Part shown: positions 54,297-62,574 of the stretch, one piece after another
How positions within the stretch are numbered: the first letter of the stretch is position 1
Layout: every line of letters starts with the position of its first letter
Assembly (NCBI RefSeq): GCF_040373385.1
Contig: NZ_JBDXXH010000002.1
Span: 434,001 to 498,000 of the forward strand
Reading direction: 5' to 3'
From: Nitratidesulfovibrio sp.
GTDB taxonomy: Bacteria; Desulfobacterota; Desulfovibrionia; Desulfovibrionales; Desulfovibrionaceae
Length of the DNA: 64,000 nucleotides
The notes under the pieces: generated by a model
What the model saw: only the letters and a program-made list of their open reading frames with translations
What the model was told of the DNA's origin: nothing
Databases searched by the model: none
Translations under genes and position numbers: made by a program

Positions 54297-55892
54297 TCAG
54301 GCGCGCAATACCTTGCCGGAAAGGGCGGCGTTGGTCGGGTGTCCGTCGCGCACCACATGGGCGCCGTTGATGAACACATGGTGAATGCCTTCGGGGTGCT
54401 GACGCGGATTGGTGAAGGTGCCCTTGTCGATGATGGTTTTCGGGTCGAACACCACCACGTCGGCGTAGCAGCCCGCGCGCAGGACACCCCGCTCGCGGAT
54501 GCCGAATACCTCTGCCGGTCGCAAGGTCATCTTGCGGACGGCCTCTTCAAGGGGCAGCACCCCCTCCTCGCGGACGTACTTGCCGAGCACGCGGGGGAAC
54601 GCCCCGTACACGCGGGGATGGGGCGTTCCGCCCAGCAGCCCGTCGGTGCACACGTTCATTTCCGGTCGGGCAATGAAGGCCTTCACGTGTTCCTCGAGAC
54701 CGTAGAAGTCCACCATGCCCACCGCGTTGGCTTCCTGCAGTAACAGGTCGTAGGTGGCCTCCAGCGGATCCTTGCCGCGCAGTTCGCCCAGTTGGACGAG
54801 GTTCAGGCCGATGGCGTCGCGGTTGGCGTCCGTCTTCACATCGGTGACGAAGATGCCGTCCAGCCCGGCGAAGGCCACGAAGTTGTCCCAGCCGGGGATG
54901 CCGTCGTGGATGTCGCGGGTCATGCGCGCCCTGGCCTCCGGCGAGGCCAGGCGTTCCAGCAGGCTGTCCGTGCCGCCGTCGTGCGCCCATGCAGGCAGGA
55001 TGACACCGAGCATGGTGCTGCCTGCCACGTAGGGATACTGGTCGAACGACACGCGAATGCCGGCCGCCTTGGCCTGTTCCAGCAAGGCCAGCACCTGCTC
55101 GAACTTGTCCGCGTTGTTCTTGCCGCAGATCTTGAAGTGGGAGAAGTGCACCGCCACGCCGGAATCACGGCCGATGGCGATGACCTCGCGCATCGAATCG
55201 AGAATGGCATCCGCCTCGCTGCGTTGGTGAATGACCAGCGGCCTGTCGTATGCCGCTGCAACGGTGCACAGTTCCACCATTTCACGGGTATCGGCGTAGG
55301 CGCAGGGCATGTAGATGAGCCCGGTGGACAAGCCGAAGGCCCCGGCATCCAGTTCGCGGCGCAGCACCGCGCGCATCCGGTCAAGGCTGGCGTCATCCGC
55401 CACGCCGCTGCCAAGGCCCATGGCCTCCATGCGCACGTTGCCGTGCGGCGCGAGGTAGCACAGGTTGGTGGCGGAACCGTTGCGCTCCAGCATGTCCAGA
55501 TAGCCCCTGGTGGTGGCGTAGGACCAGTCCAGTTCGTCCATGTCGCCGTCCAGCCCGGCCAGGTTCTTGCGCCACGGGCTGATGTACCGTGCGGGCAAGG
55601 GGGCCATGGATATGCCGTCCTGCCCCAGCATTTCGGTGGTTATGCCCTGCATGACCTTGGCCAGCAGGCGGGGTTCCTTGAAGACCATCACGTCGGAATG
55701 GCTGTGCGAGTCGATGAAGCCGGGGCATACGACCTTGCCCCCGGCGTCGATGACGGCGTCAAAACCGCCCGTGTCGAACGCGTCGTCCGGTCCCACTTCC
55801 TGAATGCGTTCACCGTCCAGGGCCAGGCTGCCGGAAAAGCCCGGGGCACCCGTACCGTCCATGATCGTGCCGTTACGAATGAGCGTTCGCAT
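54297..55892 (-). CDS. N-acyl-D-amino-acid deacylase-type amidohydrolase
   Basis: 531 residues, amidohydrolase family 3. The metal-binding DSHSHSD (61-67) sits after GGKVVCPGF; LVIHQRSEAD and VAVHFSHFK supply further ligands; FGIRERGVLRAGCYADVVVFD is the closing beta-domain. The position that in Alcaligenes D-aminoacylase carries the zinc-ligand cysteine (GNCG) reads GQDG here (90-93), so this is a different subgroup and the exact substrate is open (N-acyl-D-amino acid, or a related amide). AAGGAG before ATG. It starts 2 bp after the transporter stop in the dpaL operon. Confidence 0.85.
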   Translation of the reverse strand: MRTLIRNGTIMDGTGAPGFSGSLALDGERIQEVGPDDAFDTGGFDAVIDAGGKVVCPGFIDSHSHSDVMVFKEPRLLAKVMQGITTEMLGQDGISMAPLPARYISPWRKNLAGLDGDMDELDWSYATTRGYLDMLERNGSATNLCYLAPHGNVRMEAMGLGSGVADDASLDRMRAVLRRELDAGAFGLSTGLIYMPCAYADTREMVELCTVAAAYDRPLVIHQRSEADAILDSMREVIAIGRDSGVAVHFSHFKICGKNNADKFEQVLALLEQAKAAGIRVSFDQYPYVAGSTMLGVILPAWAHDGGTDSLLERLASPEARARMTRDIHDGIPGWDNFVAFAGLDGIFVTDVKTDANRDAIGLNLVQLGELRGKDPLEATYDLLLQEANAVGMVDFYGLEEHVKAFIARPEMNVCTDGLLGGTPHPRVYGAFPRVLGKYVREEGVLPLEEAVRKMTLRPAEVFGIRERGVLRAGCYADVVVFDPKTIIDKGTFTNPRQHPEGIHHVFINGAHVVRDGHPTNAALSGKVLRA

Positions 55893-55894
55893 GG

Positions 55895-57343
55895 CTATCT
55901 CCTTATTTCGGAAAGCCGGTTCAGCTCGATGTGTTCATCGGTGATGGCGGGCGGAGCTGCGGGTACGCCGAGGCTGCGTTCGATCTTGGAGACCAGGAAG
56001 AAGAACACGGTGCTGACCAGCGAACCCACCACCAGCGACATGATGCCGTAGGGCTCCTTCAGGTACTGCCAGACCCCGGCTGCCGCCGAGCCCATGATGA
56101 TGGCGGCAAGGCCGCCGTTGCGCGTGGCGTTCTTGTAGATGAACCCGAACAGGAATGCGGCGAAGGGCCCCGCAGAACGCATGGTGAAGCCGAAGACCAG
56201 CAGGTCGATGATGCCGATGGCCGGGTTGAGTGCGATGACCAGGCACGCCATGCCCATGACCATGACCACCGCCTTGCTCAGCATGAGTATGGTGCGGTCG
56301 CTGGCCTGCTCGTTGATGTACTTCTGGTAGACGTCTTTGGTGAACAGCGTGCATGAGGCGATGAGGTTGCCGGATGCGCTGGACATGGTGGCCGCCACCA
56401 CGGAGGCCATGACCAGGCCTGCTATGAGCAGCGGCGCAAAGTGCATGGCTGCCATGGGCATGGCCTGGCTGGGCTTGATGTCCGGAAAATGCGCCAGGGC
56501 GCACAGCCCGATGATTGCCGGGATGAACCCGTAGCAGGCCATCAGCATGGAGCACAGGAAGGAACCGAGGCGGGCGGTCTTGATGTCGCGTGCGGCAAAG
56601 TAGCGCTGCACGGCTTCCTGCCCGGTGGAGAAGGTCATGAAGTACATGAGGATGAGGCCGATGATGGTCTTCCAACCAACCTTGGTCATGCTCATTTGCG
56701 TCGGGTTCTGGGCCACGACGGCGGCGGAAACGGCATCCCAGCCGCCCGCGCCGTTCAGAATGATGGGCATGGCGATGGCCATGCCCACCGTAATGAACAG
56801 GATGTGCACGATGTCGGTAAAGGCGACGGACACAAGGCCGCCCAGCATGGTGTACAGCGTGACGACAATGGCCACCATGATGGTCACGGTGGTGAAGTCG
56901 CCGCCGGAGATGGTTTCGATGATGCTGCTGGTGGCCTTGATTTGTGCTGCCGTAGCCACGAACAGGGTGCACAGCGACAGGAAGGTGGCGATCATGTGCG
57001 AGGGCTTGCCGTAGCGCCGGGCCAGGATTTCGGGAACCGTGGTGGCCATGGAGCGCCGCAGGAACGGGGCCACGAACGACACCAGAAAGATGCCGATGCC
57101 CGCGCAGACCACGTACCACCCGGCGGAAAGCCCCCATTCGCCGTACGCCTTGGATGCCACGCCGATGGTGCTGCCGCCGCCGATTTCCGCAGCGGCCAGC
57201 GTGCCAGCCATCATCAGGGGACCCAGCGAACGTCCCGCCAGGTGAAAGTCCTCGGAACTCTTGACCTTGCGCGACGAGACATACAGGGCAATCCCGATCA
57301 TGGCCGCCATGTACGCGAGAACGATGTAGAATGTCGGATTCAT
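55895..57343 (-). CDS. Sodium:solute symporter family transporter
   Basis: 482 residues, about 13 membrane helices, SSS fold. It starts MNPTFYIVLAYMAAMIGIALYVSSRKVKSSEDFHLAGRSLG and has GTLAAAEIGGGSTIGVASKAY (52-72) and ASVVAATMSSASGNLIASCTLFTKDVY, the conserved sodium and substrate regions. GAGGGG upstream overlaps the end of the M20 gene; only 4 bp separate them. It probably imports the compound handled by the peptidase, deacylase and ammonia-lyase of this operon. Substrate class (amino acid or acylated amino acid) is inferred from the neighbours. Confidence 0.88.
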   Translation of the reverse strand: MNPTFYIVLAYMAAMIGIALYVSSRKVKSSEDFHLAGRSLGPLMMAGTLAAAEIGGGSTIGVASKAYGEWGLSAGWYVVCAGIGIFLVSFVAPFLRRSMATTVPEILARRYGKPSHMIATFLSLCTLFVATAAQIKATSSIIETISGGDFTTVTIMVAIVVTLYTMLGGLVSVAFTDIVHILFITVGMAIAMPIILNGAGGWDAVSAAVVAQNPTQMSMTKVGWKTIIGLILMYFMTFSTGQEAVQRYFAARDIKTARLGSFLCSMLMACYGFIPAIIGLCALAHFPDIKPSQAMPMAAMHFAPLLIAGLVMASVVAATMSSASGNLIASCTLFTKDVYQKYINEQASDRTILMLSKAVVMVMGMACLVIALNPAIGIIDLLVFGFTMRSAGPFAAFLFGFIYKNATRNGGLAAIIMGSAAAGVWQYLKEPYGIMSLVVGSLVSTVFFFLVSKIERSLGVPAAPPAITDEHIELNRLSEIRR

Positions 57344-57347
57344 GTCG

Positions 57348-58535
57348 TTACCCCTCGAGCAGAGCGTTGCAGATGGCGGCGTACCCGGCGGTGGCCGCAT
57401 GGAGCTGGGATTCCTCGATGTATTCGTCGATGGTGTGGGCGAGATCCTCGCGCGAGGGGCCAAAGCCCAGGGTGCGGATGCCCGCTTCCCCGGCGTAGTG
57501 GCTGCCGTTGGTGCAGAACGAGTAATGCGAGATGGCGGGGGCAAGGCCCGCGCCGCGCAGGGCGGCCAGGGCGCGTTGCACGAAGTCTTCGCTTTCGTCG
57601 AAGAGCCAGCCGGGGAAGAAGCGTTCGCCTTCGATGGTCGCGCCGGTATGGCAGGACTCGGCGCCGCGCGCGTATTCGGCACGCCCCTTGAACGACGGCA
57701 CGGAGGCTTCCAGCCGCCGCACGGCATCACGGTAGGGGGCCAGCACGGCATCGGGCTTTTCGCCCGTCAGCAGACGTCGGTCGTAGGTGGCGCGGCAGTG
57801 GCTGGGCACTACCGATGCCCCGGGGTAGGGGGTGGAAATGATGTCGGTCAGCACCGCCACGCCCTTGCCCAGCACGGGGTGCTCGGGTGCGGTGATGGAT
57901 TCCGTTTCGGCCAGCAGGGCGCGCATCAGATGCACGGCGTTGACACCCTTGTCCGGGTTGGCGGAGTGGGCGGGCACGCCGAAGGTTTCCAGCACTATTT
58001 CCGCCCGGCCGCGCTGGCCGATCTTGAGGTTGAGTTCCGACGCCTCTCCGATGATGACCACGTCCGGCCTGAAGTTGGCGCTGATCTCGCGGGCGGCGAT
58101 ACCCTCGAAGCATTCTTCGTGCACCACCCCGGCCACGCACAGCGTGCCCGCGAAGTTGCGGTCGGTGTCCTGCGCAAGATTTGCCGCTGCACAGGCCATG
58201 GCTGCCACCGCGCCCTTCATGTCAGACGCGCCGCGTCCGTGTATGCGCCCGTCGGCAAGCTCGCCGCCGAAGGGATCATGCGTCCATGCCGTGGGGTCGG
58301 GCACGGGCACCGTGTCGATGTGGCCGTCCATGAGCACCACGGGGCCGGGGCGCTTGCCCCGGATGCAACCCACGATGCTGCCGTACCGGTCCACGGTCAC
58401 CTCGTCGTACCCGCGCGTACGCATGAAGCTGCCCAGCACGCGCGCCACGTCGCCTTCCTGTCCGGAATAGCTGGGCTGGCGTATCAGGGAGCGGCAGAGT
58501 TCGTTGACCTCGTTCCTGCGTTGGTCGTTCAGCAT
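57348..58535 (-). CDS. M20-family metallopeptidase/deacylase (YgeY-like)
   Basis: 395 residues. Metal-binding motifs: VLMDGHIDTVPV (His and Asp), GRGASDMKGAVAA (Asp), HEECFEG (catalytic and metal Glu), IIGEASELN (metal Asp/Glu position). TFGVPAHSANPDKGVNAV is in the dimerisation domain. This closely follows the pattern of YgeY, the M20 protein next to diaminopropionate ammonia-lyase in E. coli. ATG 58533-58535 overlaps the dpaL stop (ATGCTGA), so translation is coupled. It likely hydrolyses an amide or dipeptide to release the lyase substrate; this has not been shown here. Confidence 0.86.
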   Translation of the reverse strand: MLNDQRRNEVNELCRSLIRQPSYSGQEGDVARVLGSFMRTRGYDEVTVDRYGSIVGCIRGKRPGPVVLMDGHIDTVPVPDPTAWTHDPFGGELADGRIHGRGASDMKGAVAAMACAAANLAQDTDRNFAGTLCVAGVVHEECFEGIAAREISANFRPDVVIIGEASELNLKIGQRGRAEIVLETFGVPAHSANPDKGVNAVHLMRALLAETESITAPEHPVLGKGVAVLTDIISTPYPGASVVPSHCRATYDRRLLTGEKPDAVLAPYRDAVRRLEASVPSFKGRAEYARGAESCHTGATIEGERFFPGWLFDESEDFVQRALAALRGAGLAPAISHYSFCTNGSHYAGEAGIRTLGFGPSREDLAHTIDEYIEESQLHAATAGYAAICNALLEG

Positions 58536-59755
58536 GGGCGGTCTCCGTCGGGGTTCTGTCCGAACCACACCACGTTGCGATAGGTTGCGGGCGAGGTGTC
58601 GCCCTCGGTGCTTACGCACAGCACGCGGGATGCGTCGTCAAGTTGCAGGGCCTCGCGCGTGGCGGCCCCGTCGGGGTGTTGCATGATCCACTGGAGCGCC
58701 CCCGTGGTCACTGCGCCCGACTCGCCCGAAATGATGCGGGGATCACCACTCAATGGCGCACCAAGCATGCGCATGCCGTTGGCTGCCACGTAGTCCGGGC
58801 AGGACATGTAACTGTGCGCGTAGTCGCGCAGCAGCCCCCAGCTCACCGTGTTGGGCGCGCCGCAGGCCAGCCCGGCCATCAGGGTATCCAGGTCGCCGGT
58901 AACGGTATGCGGAGCGCCGTCGCCGATGCGGGCGGACGTATAGATGCAGTTGGCGTTGTGCGGTTCGACGATGACGAAGCGCGGCATGTCCGCTCCCAAC
59001 ACGGAAGCCAGATAGCCCAGCACGGCCCCGGCGAACGACCCTACGCCCGCTTGCAGCAGGACATGGCTGGGGCGTTCCGTGCCGAGTGCGCGCATCTGCT
59101 CCAGCGCCTCAAGGGCCAGGGTCATGTAGCCCTGCATGATCCAGGTGGGGATGTCCTCGTATCCCTCCCACGCCGTGTCCTGCACCATGATCCAGCCGTT
59201 GGCGCGTGCCTTTTGCCAGGTCATGGCCACGGCGTCGTCGTAGTTGAGGTCGGTGACGGTGCAGGCGGCGCCGTGGGCAAGGATGTTGTCCACGCGTTCG
59301 CGGGCCGAACCCTTGGGCATGTACACCACGGCCTTCTGCCCCAGTTGCTGGGCCGTCCAGGCCACGCCGCGCCCGTGGTTGCCGTCGGTGGTGGTGGCGA
59401 AGGTAAGTTCGCCCAGTTGGCGGCGCACGGCATCGGAGCACAACATGTCGCGGCTGATGTCATCGATGTCGCGCCCAAGGGCCTTGGCCAGGTAGCGACC
59501 GATGGCATAAGCCCCGCCCAGTACCTTGAAGGCATTGAGGCCGAAACGGTGCGATTCGTCCTTGACGAAAACCTGGCCCACGCCAAGGTCGCGGGCCAGC
59601 CCCGGCAACGTATGCAGGGGGGTGGGGGCGTATTCCGGGAAGGTGCGGTGAAAGCGGAGGGCACGTTGCGCCTCGCCTTGCGAGAGGGCCGACAGATCGG
59701 CTCCCGCATTGGCGGTTCGCAACCGGGAATTGTGAAGAACCTTGATGCCGGTCAC
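58529..59755 (-). CDS. dpaL: Diaminopropionate ammonia-lyase
   Basis: PLP enzyme that converts 2,3-diaminopropionate (both enantiomers in known members) to pyruvate and two ammonia. The 408-residue protein has the PLP lysine in RFGLNAFKVLGGAYA (Lys77), TTTDGNHGRGVAW, and the phosphate-binding glycine loop QAGVGSFAGAVLGYL. The start is GTG at 59753-59755, ten bases after AAGGAG; ATGs further upstream lie in the promoter region and are rejected. First gene of dpaL-M20-SSS-amidohydrolase-ridA, directly behind a sigma-54 promoter. Confidence 0.92.
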   Translation of the reverse strand: MTGIKVLHNSRLRTANAGADLSALSQGEAQRALRFHRTFPEYAPTPLHTLPGLARDLGVGQVFVKDESHRFGLNAFKVLGGAYAIGRYLAKALGRDIDDISRDMLCSDAVRRQLGELTFATTTDGNHGRGVAWTAQQLGQKAVVYMPKGSARERVDNILAHGAACTVTDLNYDDAVAMTWQKARANGWIMVQDTAWEGYEDIPTWIMQGYMTLALEALEQMRALGTERPSHVLLQAGVGSFAGAVLGYLASVLGADMPRFVIVEPHNANCIYTSARIGDGAPHTVTGDLDTLMAGLACGAPNTVSWGLLRDYAHSYMSCPDYVAANGMRMLGAPLSGDPRIISGESGAVTTGALQWIMQHPDGAATREALQLDDASRVLCVSTEGDTSPATYRNVVWFGQNPDGDRPC

Positions 59756-59801
59756 GTCGTTGCGTCTCCTTGTTTGTGGGGTGTTTGGTCCCACACGGAA
59801 A

Positions 59802-59818
59802 AGCAAACGGCGCGCCAA
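59802..59818 (-). promoter_or_regulatory. Sigma-54 promoter of the dpaL operon
   Basis: Minus strand reads TTGGCGCG, four bases, TTGCT. The invariant GG (59816-59815) and GC (59804-59803) are exactly 10 bases apart, and the surrounding bases match the TTGGCACG-N4-TTGCT consensus except for one base. The expected start of transcription is near 59791, about 36 bases before the GTG. Confidence 0.82.
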
Positions 59819-59896
59819 TGCTGCGGCGCAAAGTGAAAGCATGTAAAAGCAGTATGTTGTATGTGCGTGGCGAGCGTGGCGCAGGAAGGGGGAGTG

Positions 59897-59928
59897 TTCT
59901 CGGAATGAGAAAATTCGCAATATGAGAA
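59897..59928. promoter_or_regulatory. Two tandem activator-binding palindromes upstream of dpaL
   Basis: Site 1 (59897-59911) has arms TTCTC and GAGAA around GGAAT. Site 2 (59914-59928) is TTCGCAAT then ATGAGAA. Both are variants of the perfect palindrome found before the activator gene (61919-61933). The centres are 17 bp apart and about 110-130 bases upstream of the predicted start, a typical enhancer position for sigma-54 activators. Confidence 0.68.
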
Positions 59929-59976
59929 TGGCGGTGCGATCAGCATGGTGTTGGCGAGAGAAGTAGCCAGGCCGTA

Positions 59977-61860
59977 TCAGTCCCCGGCTTCCTTGAGCTT
60001 GCGGTACAGGGTGGCCACGCTGATGCCCAGCGCCGCGGCGGCCTGGCGTTTGCCCAGTGTGTCGACGCCGTAGCGGGCCAGCGCGGCCTCTATGGTCCGG
60101 CGCTCCAGTTCCTGCAACGTCATGATTGGCATTGAGCCATCCATGATCCTTGCCGCGCCTTGCATCGTGCTGTCCTCCTGGCCTGGAGGCGGGCAGGCGG
60201 TCGCGACGTGGGGCATGGTGTGGCCTGTCGCAGGGTGGGGATGCGCGTCGGGTTCCGCCGCGCAGGAGCGGTCCATGTGGGCACGTGCGGTGTTGCGGGG
60301 GGAAAGCAGGGCAGGGGGCAGGTGCATGGGACCCAGCCGCCCGTTGCCCGGCATCATGTTGACCATGTATTCCACCACGTTTTCCAGTTCACGGACGTTG
60401 CCGGGCCAATGGTGGGCGTTCAGCAGTTCCAGCACGCGATCGGGAACGTGCGTCGGGCGCGTCTTGCCGAAGCGGGCGCAGTAGGTGTCCAGAAAACGGT
60501 CCACCAACGGGCGGATGTCGCCGGGCCTGTCGCGTAGCGGCGGTACGCGCAGGGGGATGACGTTGAGCCGGTAGTAGAGGTCTTCGCGGAACATGTTCTG
60601 GGCCACCATGGTTTCCAGGTCGTCGTTGGTGGCGGCGATGACGCGGATGTCCACGCTGACCGCGCGGCTGGAGCCGAGGCGGGTCAGGGCGCGCTCTTGC
60701 AATACACGGAGCAGTTTTACCTGCAAGTACAGCGGCATGCTTCCTATTTCGTCCAGAAATATGACGCCGCCGTGGGCCAGTTCGAACTTGCCGATGTGGC
60801 CCTTGCGGGATGCTCCGGTAAAGGCCCCGCCCACGTAACCGAACAGTTCGCTTTCCAGAAGCGTGTCGGGTATGGCGCCGCAGTTCAGCGCCACGAACGG
60901 CCCGTCGCGGCGGGGGCTTTCGGCATGAACGGCCCGCGCGAACAGTTCCTTGCCCGTTCCGGATTCTCCGGTGATCAATACGGTGGATGTGGACGTGGCG
61001 ATGCGCTGCACCTGCGCCTTCAGGGCCTTCAGTTTGGCGGATTCGCCCACGATGGCGTCCAGCCCGCCGCCGCCTCCGCTTTCGGCCAGGCTGTGCACTC
61101 TCCGTTTGGCGTCATCCAGCGATTCAAAGGCCAGCACCGAGGCAAAGTCCGGGTTGCGCGAATGCAGCCCGCGCAGATGTCCCACGGCATCCACCTGTCT
61201 GCCGTTGCAGCGCAGCACGAACTCGTCCATGTCCGAGAAACTGTCGCCCGTGGGCAAAACTTCCAGCGTGGCGGGTGCGGTGTCCTGTTCGCCAAGGCCC
61301 AGCAGGCTGCGGGCAAATCCGTTGGCGTAGGTAAAGCCCCCTTCGGCGTTGCGCACCAGGATGCCCCGGTTGTTCACGTCCACGATCTGGAGCATCAGGT
61401 CCAGGAATTCCGTGGCCCCCTCCAGCCTGCGCTTGTCGTGCAGTTTGCCCGCCAGAGCCTGGGCCAGCAGCCCGATGAAATGGATGAAGGTGTCCTTGCG
61501 GGCCAGCACCCGTTCGCGTTCATCGTCCTTGAAGCAGACCAGGCCGATGACGCCGTACAAGTGTTCGCCGTCGGCGATGGGTGTGCTGACCGAAAGTTTT
61601 TCACGGCAATCGGCGCGGTTGGGGCACTGACTGCATATTTCGTGTTCTCGCGGGGTTTCCATGAACACGGTGCGCCGGGTGCGCATGGCGGTGCGGTACA
61701 CCTCGCCCGCGCTGCGCAGGCTGTGCCCCACGCCCTTTTCGTACATGCCGGTTCCGGCGATGCGTATCAGCCTGTCGTCAACCACCTCGACGTCGATACC
61801 GGTCACCTGCGAGATGACCTCGGCATAGCGTTGCACCTGAGCCTGAATGTCTGCGAGCAT
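59977..61860 (-). CDS. Sigma-54-dependent transcriptional activator (sensor-PAS-AAA+-Fis)
   Basis: 627 residues. The N-terminal sensor region (1-150) has Cys76, Cys79 and Cys85 in ICSQCPNRADC; a PAS-like domain (about 150-255) has LQIVDVNNRGILVRNAEGGFTYAN. The AAA+ domain (about 270-500) has Walker A GESGTGKE (298-305), the sigma-54 contact GAFTGA (345-350), Walker B GVIFLDEI (365-372) and HWPGNVRELEN. A Pro/His-rich linker leads to a Fis-type HTH (about 583-627, GKRQAAAALGISVATLYRKL). GGGAGG seven bases before ATG 61858-61860 fixes the start. It lies upstream of the dpaL operon on the same strand and very likely controls it. Confidence 0.93.
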   Translation of the reverse strand: MLADIQAQVQRYAEVISQVTGIDVEVVDDRLIRIAGTGMYEKGVGHSLRSAGEVYRTAMRTRRTVFMETPREHEICSQCPNRADCREKLSVSTPIADGEHLYGVIGLVCFKDDERERVLARKDTFIHFIGLLAQALAGKLHDKRRLEGATEFLDLMLQIVDVNNRGILVRNAEGGFTYANGFARSLLGLGEQDTAPATLEVLPTGDSFSDMDEFVLRCNGRQVDAVGHLRGLHSRNPDFASVLAFESLDDAKRRVHSLAESGGGGGLDAIVGESAKLKALKAQVQRIATSTSTVLITGESGTGKELFARAVHAESPRRDGPFVALNCGAIPDTLLESELFGYVGGAFTGASRKGHIGKFELAHGGVIFLDEIGSMPLYLQVKLLRVLQERALTRLGSSRAVSVDIRVIAATNDDLETMVAQNMFREDLYYRLNVIPLRVPPLRDRPGDIRPLVDRFLDTYCARFGKTRPTHVPDRVLELLNAHHWPGNVRELENVVEYMVNMMPGNGRLGPMHLPPALLSPRNTARAHMDRSCAAEPDAHPHPATGHTMPHVATACPPPGQEDSTMQGAARIMDGSMPIMTLQELERRTIEAALARYGVDTLGKRQAAAALGISVATLYRKLKEAGD

Positions 61861-61918
61861 GAAAGTGCCTCCCTTCACTGGCCGTACTTGCGCGGCAGGA
61901 GTGGACGCTATCATCCAT

Positions 61919-61933
61919 TTCTCATGATGAGAA
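61919..61933. promoter_or_regulatory. Perfect palindrome upstream of the activator gene
   Basis: TTCTCAT, G, ATGAGAA: 7-bp perfect arms, centred 66 bp before the activator's ATG. It matches the two sites upstream of dpaL, so autoregulation by the same protein is likely. No sigma-70 boxes are obvious around it. Confidence 0.68.
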
Positions 61934-61966
61934 TGCCCGTTGCGGCCCCAGCGGGAGCGGGGACGC

Positions 61967-62039
61967 AAAAAAAGGGAGGAAGACAGGCTTCCCCCCCCCC
62001 TTTGCCGACGCCACGGCGTGGCATTGACCACGCCGTGGC
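61967..62039 (-). terminator. Double-hairpin terminator after the Fe-S protein gene
   Basis: On the minus strand, 16 bp after the stop at 62055, comes a perfect 12-bp hairpin (62039-62028 with 62021-62010, loop six bases). A second hairpin then pairs a G-run plus GAAG with CTTCCTCCC and ends in a T7 tract (61973-61967). It separates the oxidoreductase unit from the activator gene. Confidence 0.85.
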
Positions 62040-62054
62040 TGCCGTCGGAATCGG

Positions 62055-62564
62055 CTAGCGTTCCGCCAGGGCTCGCTGCGGCGCGCGCTTGCGCTGTTCT
62101 TCGTAGCGGGGGTCGTCCTGACCCACCAGTGCAAGCGCATGGGTGGTGCAACCGGTGACGCAGGCGGGCTTCAGCCCGGCGTCGATGCGGTCCATGCACA
62201 GGTCGCACTTCACGGCCTTGTCGCCGTCCTCGTTCCACTGGGGGATGTGCCAGGGGCAGGCTTCCAGGCAGGCGCCGCAGCCGATGCAGTCATCGGCCTC
62301 CACGTACACGATGCCGTCGGCCTCGCGCTTGGTCATGGCCCCGGTGGGACAGACGTCCACGCATTCCGGCTCCTCGCAGTGGAAGCAGGGCATGTACAGG
62401 GTGCGGTAAAGAGGCGCGCCGCTGGCCGAGGGCACGGGGCCTTCGGTGAAGTGCTCGCCCAGCTTGATGCCCACGGGCATGGCGTTCTTGACCTTGCAAT
62501 GGACTTCGCACGCCTTGCAGCTGATGCAGCGGCGTTCGTCGGTGACGATGCAGTAGGTGCTCAT
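62055..62564 (-). CDS. Four-cluster 4Fe-4S ferredoxin-type subunit
   Basis: 169 residues with 16 cysteines arranged for four [4Fe-4S] clusters: CISCKACEVHC (residues about 13-23), CFHCEEPECVDVCP, CIGCGACLEACP and CDLC...CVTGC. This is the electron-transfer subunit pattern of DMSO-reductase-family enzymes (PhsB/PsrB/NrfC type). There is no signal peptide; it could act in the cytoplasm or be co-exported with a Tat-tagged partner. ATG at 62562-62564 lies 10 bp after the oxidoreductase gene, so the two form an operon and presumably a complex. Confidence 0.92.
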   Translation of the reverse strand: MSTYCIVTDERRCISCKACEVHCKVKNAMPVGIKLGEHFTEGPVPSASGAPLYRTLYMPCFHCEEPECVDVCPTGAMTKREADGIVYVEADDCIGCGACLEACPWHIPQWNEDGDKAVKCDLCMDRIDAGLKPACVTGCTTHALALVGQDDPRYEEQRKRAPQRALAER

Positions 62565-62574
62565 GTGCTGTCCC

